This document shows, piece after piece, positions 35,162 to 42,696 of a DNA stretch of 64,000 nt. The notes beneath the pieces were generated by a model. It was not told where the DNA came from. It made no database searches and worked only from the letters and a program-made list of their open reading frames with translations. How positions within the stretch are numbered: position 1 is the first letter of the stretch; each line of letters begins with the position of its first letter. The translations under genes were made by a program, and so were the position numbers. The DNA lies in NCBI GenBank assembly GCA_041655275.1, contig JBBAFU010000002.1, positions 124,001 through 188,000 on the forward strand. The letters are read 5' to 3'. The DNA comes from JAJYRX01 sp041655275 (GTDB lineage: Bacteria; Pseudomonadota; Gammaproteobacteria; Burkholderiales; Burkholderiaceae_B).

Positions 35162-36376
35162 TCAACGAAAGGCACTGATGCCTGTCTGCGCTCGTCCCAA
35201 TACCAGAGAATGAATATCATAAGTCCCTTCAACAGTATTAAGTGTTTCCATATTCAAGACATGACGGATGACGTGGTATTCATCAGCAATACCATTCCCG
35301 CCGTGGACATCCCGGGCCAGGCGCGCGATATGCAGTGCCTTGCTCGCATTATTGCGCTTGAGTAGGGAAAGCATTTCGGGCGTCGCCCGGCCTTCATCAT
35401 GCAGACGGCTCACGCGCAGGCAGGCATGCAGGCCCAGCGTGATTTCTGACTGCATATCAACCAACTTGGCCTGCACCAGCTGAAACCCCGCAAGCGGCTT
35501 GCCGAACTGCTTCCGGTCCAGCGCATAGCTGCGTGCCGCATGCCAGCAAAATTCTGCGGCACCCATAGAGCCCCAGCAAATCCCGAAGCGGGCATTGTTC
35601 AAGCAGGCAAAAGGTGCAGCCAGACTCGTCGCGCCGGGCAGCCTGCGGGACTCGGGCACAAAGACGTCATCCATCAGAATTTGCCCGGTGGGTGATGCAC
35701 GCACAGAAAACTTGCCTTCTATCTTCGTTGTTTCCACCCCTTCCATTTCCCGGTCCAGAATGAAGCCGCCCAGGGAACCGTCGTCACAACGTGCCCAAAC
35801 CACCATGTAGTCCGCAATCGGCGCGTGGGTAATCCAGGTTTTTGTACCCGACAAGCGATAGCCCCCGGTGACCGCCACCGCCTTTGTCGTCATGCTCCCG
35901 GGATCTGAACCATGATCCGGTTCCGTTAATCCGAAGCATCCAAGCTTTTCTGCGGATGCCAATTGCGGCAGAAAGGTCTCTCGCTGCTCCTCGCTGCCAA
36001 AGAGATAAATTGGCGTCATCGCCAATGAGCTTTGAACACCAAGCGCTGATCGAAAGCTAAAATCTACGCGCTCAAACTCGCGCGCAATCAGGCCGTAGGC
36101 CACCTGACTGATTCCGGCGCATCCATATCCGTCGATCGTCGCACCAAGGTATCCCAGCTCCGCAAACTCCTTCATAATGGTGACATCAAAAGTTTCGTGG
36201 CGATGAGTTTCGAGAATCCGGGGCATGAGCTTTTCCTGCGCATAACTGCGGGCGCTGTCCCGAATCATTCTTTCCTCGTCAGTAAGCAGATCATCAAACA
36301 GGAAAGGATCTTCCCAGATGAAACTGTTTCTAGAGACTGTCCCAACCCGACGGCCTTCTGCTGCTGTTTTATCCAT
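35162..36376 (-). CDS. Glutaryl-CoA-dehydrogenase-like acyl-CoA dehydrogenase with non-decarboxylating signature
   Basis: FAD enzyme of 404 residues, clearly of the GcdH group: GYGCAGIS, GCFGLTEPDHGSDPGSM, ALDRKQFGKPLA, HGGNGIADEYHVIRH and GRAQTGI. Glu102 and Arg109 (ERVDFSFRS) match human GCDH Glu87 and Arg94; the Arg binds the far carboxylate of glutaryl-CoA. The catalytic base is Glu383. The residue before it is Val382 (NTVEGT), where decarboxylating enzymes have Tyr; this Tyr-to-Val exchange is the known mark of non-decarboxylating enzymes. So it probably dehydrogenates an acyl-CoA with a terminal anion and keeps that anion. ATG 36376 has GGAG upstream; the longer frame is not conserved. 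Confidence 0.85.
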   Translation of the reverse strand: MDKTAAEGRRVGTVSRNSFIWEDPFLFDDLLTDEERMIRDSARSYAQEKLMPRILETHRHETFDVTIMKEFAELGYLGATIDGYGCAGISQVAYGLIAREFERVDFSFRSALGVQSSLAMTPIYLFGSEEQRETFLPQLASAEKLGCFGLTEPDHGSDPGSMTTKAVAVTGGYRLSGTKTWITHAPIADYMVVWARCDDGSLGGFILDREMEGVETTKIEGKFSVRASPTGQILMDDVFVPESRRLPGATSLAAPFACLNNARFGICWGSMGAAEFCWHAARSYALDRKQFGKPLAGFQLVQAKLVDMQSEITLGLHACLRVSRLHDEGRATPEMLSLLKRNNASKALHIARLARDVHGGNGIADEYHVIRHVLNMETLNTVEGTYDIHSLVLGRAQTGISAFR

Positions 36377-36398
36377 TACCTTATTACTCCATTCATAT

Positions 36399-37181
36399 TT
36401 ATTTTGGGAAACGAGCGCTGAATTTCGCCCGTCTTTTTTCAAAAAATGCTGCCAACCCTTCTTGTTTGTCAGGTGACTCCATACAAATCTGAAACCAGCG
36501 TTGCTCATTTTCGATCGCATGGCTGAGCGACATATCTACAGCTTTCTCTACTGAATCAATAACAGCATGTGTTGCCAAAGGTGCCAGACGCACCAAACGT
36601 TCCTTAAGTCCAGCGAGCTGCTCATCAAATTGTTCTTCTGGATAAACCCAATTAACAATGCCGTATTCCAGCGCCTGCTCAGCCTTGACATGCTCGCCCA
36701 GTAAAATCATCTGTAGAGCCCGACCTACGCCAACCAAACGTGTCAAGCGAGCTGCACCGCCATTGCCCGGAATGAACCCTAACCGCGTTTCAGGTAAACC
36801 AACAATCGCATTACTACTTGCAACACGCAAATGGCACGCCAGCGCAAGCTCCAGCCCGCCACCCAGCGCATAACCCTCTATTGCTGCCAATGTGACAAAA
36901 TTTCCCTGCGACAACCTTTCCGCAAGTGTCCGTCGTTTGCCAAAATCCAGCTCCGACCAGATAGATCGCTGCTTCATTTCGTTGAGATCAGCCCCGGCAG
37001 CTAGTGACACGCCATCCGCGCCTCTGAGCACCAGCAGCCGCGTGGACTCGGGAAGCCCTTCAACTGCATGCAAGGCTTCCGCGATCATCTGATTATTGAG
37101 GGCATTAAGCACCTGCGGCCGATTCAATGTCAGCGTGGCAGTATTGCCTTCAATTGAAAGTCTTATGCATTCATATTTCAT
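36399..37181 (-). CDS. Enoyl-CoA hydratase/isomerase family protein
   Basis: Crotonase-fold protein of 260 residues. It shows TLNRPQVLNALNNQMI, the oxyanion-hole blocks SLAAGADLNEM and IEGYALGGGLELALACHLRVAS, and the second acidic region ETRLGFIPGNGGAARL. In hydratases two Glu residues act in catalysis; here the second is kept (ETRLG), while the first is less clear. Expected job: hydration of the 2,3-enoyl-CoA formed by the neighbouring dehydrogenase to a 3-hydroxyacyl-CoA. The ATG at 37181 overlaps the end of the TRAP permease gene by 11 bases, so translation is coupled. Confidence 0.85.
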   Translation of the reverse strand: MKYECIRLSIEGNTATLTLNRPQVLNALNNQMIAEALHAVEGLPESTRLLVLRGADGVSLAAGADLNEMKQRSIWSELDFGKRRTLAERLSQGNFVTLAAIEGYALGGGLELALACHLRVASSNAIVGLPETRLGFIPGNGGAARLTRLVGVGRALQMILLGEHVKAEQALEYGIVNWVYPEEQFDEQLAGLKERLVRLAPLATHAVIDSVEKAVDMSLSHAIENEQRWFQICMESPDKQEGLAAFFEKRRAKFSARFPK

Positions 37182-39063
37182 GTACAACACCAATACGTAA
37201 TTTACGGATCTGGGAAATAAGCAGCATCCCTGCCAGCGCAAGTCCAGCAAAGAGAACACCATAGACAAACATCAATGACATCGCTGCCGAGGAAAAAGTC
37301 ACGAATAGCATTGCCAATGTGACCAGGGCAGACAGCATCCACTCAGAACGGCTGAATCGGGTAAGGCCGCAGCCATACAGTGTCATCGTCAATGCGACCA
37401 AAGACAGCGGAATGGCCAGATAGACAAAAAATGCAGAACCGCTTTCATCAGGCTGCAGCAGCAGGATCGGGTTGTAGACCACCATAAACGGAATGATGAA
37501 TCCGGAAATCGCAAGCTTGAATGCCGAGAAAGATGTCTTGAAATAATTCGCCCCTGCGATACCGGCACCCGCAAGGGCGGCGAGCGCAACGGGAGGCGTC
37601 AAGGCTGAAACTACTGCAAAATAGAACGCAAAGAAATGTGCAGCAATGGGTTCTATACCCATCTCGATGATGATGGGTACAACGACAATGGCAACCAACG
37701 TGTACGCTGCACTGGTAGGAACGCCGCAGCCCAGCACAATTGAAACCAGCATCGCCAGGATCAGCGCATAGATCACAGATCCGGCGCTGAGGATTTCCAC
37801 GACACCGGCAATCTTGGATCCCAGGCCCGTGGTAATAAGCGTCTGCGCAATCATGCCGACAATGGCAAGTGATATCCCGATCTGGGCACCGATAACAGCA
37901 CCGCCTGCCAGATTCTTGAGGAGTTCCATGACCTTCGGACGCGTATCGCGATGCAGACTTGCAAGCCCGATGGACAGGAGGATGGCCCAGAATGCAGCCA
38001 GGGCAGGTGAATACTGCTTGAGGAGCAGCACCACCAGCACGCCGAGCGGAATAACAAACAAGGGAAACCGCTTGAACAGGATGCCGTAATCGATTTTTTC
38101 CTTGGGTGGTCGAATATCATCGCGTATAGCGATGAACTGGACGCCCAGCATGACACAGAAAAAATAAAGAACAGCCGGAATAACGCCGGCCATCATGATG
38201 TTGGCATAGGGCACGCCCAGGAAGGATGCCATCAGAAAGGCCGCTGCCCCCATGACCGGTGGCATGATCTGACCGCCCGTGGAAGCCGTCGCCTCGATCG
38301 CACCGGCCAGCTCCGGCCGATAGCCGACCCGCTTCATGAAGGGAATAGTGAATGCCCCGGTGATAGCGACATTGGCAACTGCAGCGCCGGAAACTGTACT
38401 CACCAATGCGCTGGAAACCACCGCAGTCTGCCCGGGCCCGCCCTGGAAGGCCTTACCGGCGATCTTTCCGGCCTCGAAGAAAAAATCGTTGACCTTGATC
38501 ACACCCAGAAGTGCGCCGAATATGACAAACAGATATACTTGATTGGCAGATATCCCTAAAAACGTACCGTAAATTCCTGACAGACCAATACTCAGGTAGG
38601 AAACAATATAATCAAAGCTGAAATTGCGATGATACAGCTGCCCAGTAAGCAGATGCCCATACACAAAGTAAAGCAAAAACACAAAGGTCACGATAGGCAG
38701 TGTCCAGCCCCATGCAATTCTGGTAGCCTCGATGACCAGAAAAATCAGAATCACACCGATGACGACATGGATCGTCTCTGGAAATCCAAATGATTCTTCG
38801 AGTGTATCGACATTAAAAAGAACATATGCACAGGCTGCCACGCCCACCACTGCAAGCAGCATGTTGTATGCATAGGCAGATGTTTTGGTTGCCTCGCGTG
38901 CGCGGTTTATAAACAACAATGACAATATAAATGCCAAATGCACAGATTGATGCTCATATGTATTCAAGAATAAATATTGCGTTGAAAACATATGATAGCC
39001 AACCATGCACAGCCCAATGATAAATAGCAAATTACGGGCAAGGTTTGTATTGGGGCCGATCAC
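37171..39063 (-). CDS. TRAP transporter permease, fused 4TM/12TM (TAXI type)
   Basis: A 630-residue membrane protein fusing the small (DctQ-like) and large (DctM-like) TRAP subunits, as usual for TAXI systems. Features are many helices, the GGQIMPPVMGAAAFLMA block (around residue 280) and the late GCGVPTSAAYTLVAIVVVP block. It starts with GTG at 39063, with AGGAGG just upstream. It works with the TAXI receptor encoded 105 bases upstream to import an organic anion using the sodium gradient. Confidence 0.9.
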   Translation of the reverse strand: MIGPNTNLARNLLFIIGLCMVGYHMFSTQYLFLNTYEHQSVHLAFILSLLFINRAREATKTSAYAYNMLLAVVGVAACAYVLFNVDTLEESFGFPETIHVVIGVILIFLVIEATRIAWGWTLPIVTFVFLLYFVYGHLLTGQLYHRNFSFDYIVSYLSIGLSGIYGTFLGISANQVYLFVIFGALLGVIKVNDFFFEAGKIAGKAFQGGPGQTAVVSSALVSTVSGAAVANVAITGAFTIPFMKRVGYRPELAGAIEATASTGGQIMPPVMGAAAFLMASFLGVPYANIMMAGVIPAVLYFFCVMLGVQFIAIRDDIRPPKEKIDYGILFKRFPLFVIPLGVLVVLLLKQYSPALAAFWAILLSIGLASLHRDTRPKVMELLKNLAGGAVIGAQIGISLAIVGMIAQTLITTGLGSKIAGVVEILSAGSVIYALILAMLVSIVLGCGVPTSAAYTLVAIVVVPIIIEMGIEPIAAHFFAFYFAVVSALTPPVALAALAGAGIAGANYFKTSFSAFKLAISGFIIPFMVVYNPILLLQPDESGSAFFVYLAIPLSLVALTMTLYGCGLTRFSRSEWMLSALVTLAMLFVTFSSAAMSLMFVYGVLFAGLALAGMLLISQIRKLRIGVVHEI

Positions 39064-39168
39064 TATGCCTCCTGAAACACTCGGATCACGGAACGTAAAA
39101 TCAGAAGAGTTGGCGGAGGTGGCGCCTCCGCCATTAATTTATTTTTATGTACCTGATATCTGGCCCTA

Positions 39169-40194
39169 TTATTTAAGGATACCGGCTTCCTTGTATGCCT
39201 TCACAGCACCTGGATGGATATCCTCAATATCCCAGCCATAGACTAGGCCGTCGGGTGACATCAACTTGCCCAGGGCATGGAATTTCCCAAAACTATCAAG
39301 ATTATTGATAATGAGCTTCGTTATCTCATACGCTAGCTCTTCCGGAAACTCGGGTGAAGCCGCCCACGACACGGTATCGGCCACTACGTTTAAATCGTAG
39401 TCAATACCTGCAATCGCGCCCTTGGGGACGCTAAGGCTCAACATGGTGACGCCAGCCTCAACCGCTCTCTTGATTTCAGCATCGCCCATGGACAGGAAGT
39501 TGATATTTCGCCCCGAAGCCATGAACTCCGTGGTTTGAGGGCTGAGCGTCATTGTGTGCTTCATCGGGTCCCAGTATCCGCCCACAATGGCAGCATCCAC
39601 GTTACCGTCAAGTAATGCTGCGATCGCACTCTCAACACCAACATATTGGATGTCTACCTTGCCCTTCATGTTGTAGCCCTGCTCCACCACAGCCGCCGGC
39701 TGAACAGCCCAGCTGGTCTGTGCAGCACGGCCAAGAGCAACTTTTTTGCCATTCAGGTCCTCTATCTTCTTAACTCCGGGGCTAATAGAAGCAAGCCAGT
39801 AGGTGCCAATAGAATAGTTGGCGATCAGCTTCGGAGTATTTTTGTGTTTTTTCTTGAAGGGTTTTTGGCCACCACGAGCCAATCCGATCGTACCAGGTCC
39901 TGTACCAATGATTGTCATCTTCTTTGCGGCTTCATCCTCATCAATTTTCCGAAGATTGAAGGGGAACCCGGGTGTTTCAGTAGCGTTAATACGCAACCAG
40001 TCATGATTCTTCTTCGACACCTCTTCCAATGCAGTACCCATCACATATGATCCAGTCCCAAATCCAGTGGTAAGCAGATCGATATTGACCTGATCCCTGG
40101 CGTGGGCATTTCCCCCCATGGCTAGGGCACAGCCCAAAGCAATAGCGGCCGCACCCATACCTTTCGATAGCATATTCATCTTGTATCCAATCAT
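39169..40194 (-). CDS. TAXI family TRAP transporter solute-binding protein
   Basis: Periplasmic receptor of about 341 residues, with a signal peptide (MLSKGMGAAAIALGCALAMGGNAHA) and the TAXI pattern TTGFGTGSYVMGTALEEVSK followed by GTGPGTIGLARGG. I chose the second of two adjacent ATGs (40194), six bases from AAGGAG; a longer frame from 40218 has no site. The ribosome-binding site lies inside the 1.83-kb repeat copy A, whose edge is at the start codon. The ligand is unknown; the genes around it suggest an acidic organosulfonate or dicarboxylate. Confidence 0.88.
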   Translation of the reverse strand: MIGYKMNMLSKGMGAAAIALGCALAMGGNAHARDQVNIDLLTTGFGTGSYVMGTALEEVSKKNHDWLRINATETPGFPFNLRKIDEDEAAKKMTIIGTGPGTIGLARGGQKPFKKKHKNTPKLIANYSIGTYWLASISPGVKKIEDLNGKKVALGRAAQTSWAVQPAAVVEQGYNMKGKVDIQYVGVESAIAALLDGNVDAAIVGGYWDPMKHTMTLSPQTTEFMASGRNINFLSMGDAEIKRAVEAGVTMLSLSVPKGAIAGIDYDLNVVADTVSWAASPEFPEELAYEITKLIINNLDSFGKFHALGKLMSPDGLVYGWDIEDIHPGAVKAYKEAGILK

Positions 40195-40218
40195 CATTGT
40201 CTCCTTGAACTTGCTCAC

Positions 40219-40638
40219 TTATTCTGCCGGTTTGAACTTGGGGATTTTCATGTCCTCAATCAAATCAGCAATCCAGGCTTGCACAGGCATGCCTATATAA
40301 ACACTCTCCGGTGCACAGTCGGTGATCTGCGCATACAACCGTACGCCTTCCTCCAGGTCGACCAATGCGAGCACAACAGGCAATTCCGCTGCCCATCCCG
40401 GGTAATTCATTGCGACAGAGCGCGATACCGTAAAGGAATAAATCGTGCCTTTACCGGAGGCTTGAACCCACCTCAGATTGCGACTGCCGCACTCGATGCA
40501 CCACGGCTTGGGATAGAAATTGTGAGTCCCGCAATCCACACATCTCTGGATCATGAATTTGCCTTCTTTGGCGCCTTCCCAGAAAGGCCGGGTCAGGTCA
40601 TCGAGAGCCGGCAGAGGTTTGTCTGTAATCTGACTCAT
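40219..40638 (-). CDS. DUF35 OB-fold/zinc-ribbon protein, copy A
   Basis: A 139-residue protein with a zinc ribbon (Cys33, Cys36, Cys47, Cys50) and an OB-fold (from about residue 57). DUF35 proteins form complexes with thiolase-like enzymes, for example ChsH2 with the retro-aldolase Ltp2, or BbsA with BbsB. Its ATG begins two bases after the thiolase-like gene stop, with GGAG upstream; they are clearly co-translated partners. The protein is identical to copy B at 45448-45867. It is followed directly by the TAXI receptor gene. Confidence 0.87.
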   Translation of the reverse strand: MSQITDKPLPALDDLTRPFWEGAKEGKFMIQRCVDCGTHNFYPKPWCIECGSRNLRWVQASGKGTIYSFTVSRSVAMNYPGWAAELPVVLALVDLEEGVRLYAQITDCAPESVYIGMPVQAWIADLIEDMKIPKFKPAE

Positions 40639-40640
40639 AT

Positions 40641-41849
40641 TTACTGCTCCACACCAAATACCAGGGAAATACAGCTTCTTCCCGGACGACCATAAGGAAG
40701 ACCACCAAATCCGCAAGACGCACCTATGGTCGCATTCTTAACTTGCCGATCACCCGCTTCATTACGCAACTGCGTGACAGCCTCTATCAGCGGCATGAAG
40801 CCGCCGTTGGCCCCGCCAGGCTGTCCGCCCGATAGCTGCCCCCCGTCTGTGGACAGCGGAAAATCACCGCTGAACCGCAGATCATGATCTTCAATGAACT
40901 TGCCGCCCTCGCCCTTTTTGCAAAACCCCCAATCCTCTATCGTCATCATGGAAATAAAGGGGTAATCGTCATAAGGCTGGAAGAACTGAATATCCTCATG
41001 CCCGACGCCTGCCATCACCATCGCGCGCGGGGCCGACTTGGCAAAGCCTGTAGTAGTAATGTCCGGCAGCGAACGTGATCCGTGGTAATAGTTGTTCGCC
41101 TCACCAAAGCCCAGCAGATACACCGGTCGATCGGTAATCGTGCGTGCCGACTCTGCCGACGTCACGATGTATGCCACGCCCCCGTTGACGATAGGCACAC
41201 AGTCATACAGGCGCAGCGGATCGGACAACATGCGTGAGTTCAGATAGTCTTCCAGCGTGAAGGGCGTGCGATAGATTGCACCCGAATGCAGAGAGGCGTG
41301 ATAACGGTTGGTAACCGCCACCTTGCCCAATTGCTCGGGTGTCACGCTATATTCATGCTGGTAGCGCGAGAGCACCTGCGCGAATTGGGCTGTGGCTCCC
41401 ATGACACCGAAGGGTCCCTGAAAGTCCCAGAAAACACCCCGTGTGCGCTCAGGCGACAGGGGGAGTCCGGGCGCAACCGAAGGCATGCTCAACGGCGTGT
41501 CGGCACCCACCACCAACGCCCTGTCGATCACACCTGCCGATATCAGCGCCGCCGCACGAACTAAAAGGGCAGATGCGGACGCTCCCCCCTGATCCACGCG
41601 TAGTAGGATCGAAGGCGAGATTCCCAAATTTTCCGCTGTGGCCGCCGACCAATTCACCGTATGCGCCGCCTCGGCGTGCGAAATGCCCAGACCCTGTCCA
41701 TTAAAATCATCCTTGGACATGCCCGCATGCTGCAACGCCAGTTCGGCTGCCCACGCGATGTACTGATCTACATTTATCTTTGGTTCATGGGGCTTTGCGC
41801 GGCTGTAAGGCGTTCGTCCAACGCCAACTATGGCTACTTTTCCTCGCAT
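40641..41849 (-). CDS. Thiolase-like protein without catalytic Cys and His (probable retro-aldolase), copy A
   Basis: A 402-residue SCP-x-type thiolase homologue (MRGKVAIVGVGRTPYSR start). The nucleophilic Cys expected near residue 89 is Gly (VDQGGASAS), and the GHPxGA His is Gln343 (LSGGQPGGANG). Without these it cannot be an ordinary thiolase. Homologues that pair with DUF35 proteins and have lost these residues include the retro-aldolase Ltp2; conserved Tyr such as Y293 or Y296 (QPYDDYPF) could serve. I infer cleavage of a 3-hydroxyacyl-CoA to acetyl-CoA or another acyl-CoA plus an aldehyde. Strong AAGGAAGGA site before the ATG. First gene of the transporter/beta-oxidation operon. Confidence 0.8.
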   Translation of the reverse strand: MRGKVAIVGVGRTPYSRAKPHEPKINVDQYIAWAAELALQHAGMSKDDFNGQGLGISHAEAAHTVNWSAATAENLGISPSILLRVDQGGASASALLVRAAALISAGVIDRALVVGADTPLSMPSVAPGLPLSPERTRGVFWDFQGPFGVMGATAQFAQVLSRYQHEYSVTPEQLGKVAVTNRYHASLHSGAIYRTPFTLEDYLNSRMLSDPLRLYDCVPIVNGGVAYIVTSAESARTITDRPVYLLGFGEANNYYHGSRSLPDITTTGFAKSAPRAMVMAGVGHEDIQFFQPYDDYPFISMMTIEDWGFCKKGEGGKFIEDHDLRFSGDFPLSTDGGQLSGGQPGGANGGFMPLIEAVTQLRNEAGDRQVKNATIGASCGFGGLPYGRPGRSCISLVFGVEQ

Positions 41850-41947
41850 TATTCCTTCCTTAAAACCATCGCTGAGACATAATCAATAGTGCCCCATCAT
41901 CGTCAGCGATCTGCGAGGTAGAGTCCACTTTCTATTTTGAATATGAC

Positions 41948-41966
41948 CTATTCATGATGCGAATAG
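41948..41966. promoter_or_regulatory. LysR-type binding palindrome, copy A
   Basis: Perfect inverted repeat CTATTC-N7-GAATAG, about 100 bases upstream of the thiolase-like start codon. It contains the LysR-type T-N11-A core (TTC...GAA). Repeated identically at 47177-47195. Likely operator for the LysR protein encoded at 31983-32915. Confidence 0.6.
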
Positions 41967-42017
41967 ACAATGAAAATTTAAATTCTTTTGATGAATGATT
42001 GGTATGTGATCCATCTT

Positions 42018-42361
42018 CCCGAGAAGTTTGGCACCAAACCACCTTTTCGGTGATTTCTGCGATGCCCTGAGCCCAGCTCCAAGCTATAGGCCGGCTCGGG
42101 CGCTGTAGTTCTGGCACGATCAGCACCCGGCGTGAGTTGCACGGGCACAAAACGGGGCTGCTCGCCCGCTTGCATCTCGTCCTTGAAGACCTGACGCCAG
42201 TAATACAGCGAGGCACACGCAATGCCCTCGCGTTCAGCGTAGGCCTTGGTTGTGATGTCCTCCTGGTCAATGCGACGAAGATGCGCCCGCCACCAGCCCC
42301 TGTCCCTGATTGCCGTTATGATTGCTCCGCGTGAAAATACGACACGCATAGCATCGGACAA
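42018..42361 (-). mobile_element. IS66-type accessory ORF (tnpA-like) fragment
   Basis: Minus-strand reading gives an IS66-type small ORF: WWRAHLRRIDQEDITTKAYAEREG, then ASLYYWRQVFKDEM and RFVPVQL. It stops abruptly at 42018, where repeat copy A begins, and the frame runs on meaninglessly into that repeat. No tnpB or tnpC is present, so the element is a remnant. Confidence 0.7.
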
Positions 42362-42410
42362 TCACGCCGGAATGACAATCATGGGGAAGATGGAGCGTAT
42401 ACCCTCCAAT

Positions 42411-42520
42411 ACCGCGACGATCCGGGATTCGGTAAATCTGCTTTTCCTCATGGAGATCTCCGTACAAGGGGAGGCCTCAAAATTCTAATCAAAAATGTCT
42501 ACATAAAGGGGAAGCTTACG
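42411..42520 (-). repeat. IS3-type left-end fragment, inverted copy
   Basis: This 110-base stretch is the reverse complement of 47541-47650 with one mismatch. It includes an IS3-family end region (GTAGACATTTTTG) and the first ~14 codons of an orfA (ATG at 42451, minus strand). The rest of the IS is missing. The two copies face each other across the xsc-tauE-copy B segment. Confidence 0.85.
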
Positions 42521-42696
42521 TGACGACGTCCAAGGTGTCCAAAATCCAGCGCCACGGGGGTACGATTTGGCATCGGCACTTCCTTCCCTAAAATCTTGTT
42601 TGAACCTTGATTTTATGCGGGATTCGAGAATGTGCCGATTCCTTTTGGCAAAATTTCCGGGCTAAACCTGCCCATGAACAAAGCCAGCATCACACT
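42521..42696. other. Unassigned spacer between IS fragment and xsc-like gene
   Basis: About 176 bases without a gene. They begin with GACGACGTC-containing sequence and a CCAGCGCCACGGGGGTACG stretch that looks like another IS end or scar, then an AT-richer part up to the xsc-like stop. I see no clear terminator hairpin with a T-run. Confidence 0.4.

Larger units (their letters stand above)
40191..42017. repeat. 1.83-kb direct repeat, copy A
   Basis: Same sequence and orientation as 45420-47246 (offset 5229). It contains a complete DUF35 gene, a complete thiolase-like gene and about 170 bases upstream of the latter. The only internal difference I found is T at 40205 versus C at 45434. Identity ends at 40191, inside the TAXI start region, and at 42017, where IS66-like DNA begins. 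Such near identity means a recent duplication or ongoing gene conversion. Confidence 0.95.

Noticed and set aside
40641..41849. Ordinary acetyl-CoA acetyltransferase
   Set aside because: The nucleophilic Cys and the GHP His are both replaced, so thiolytic activity cannot be assumed.
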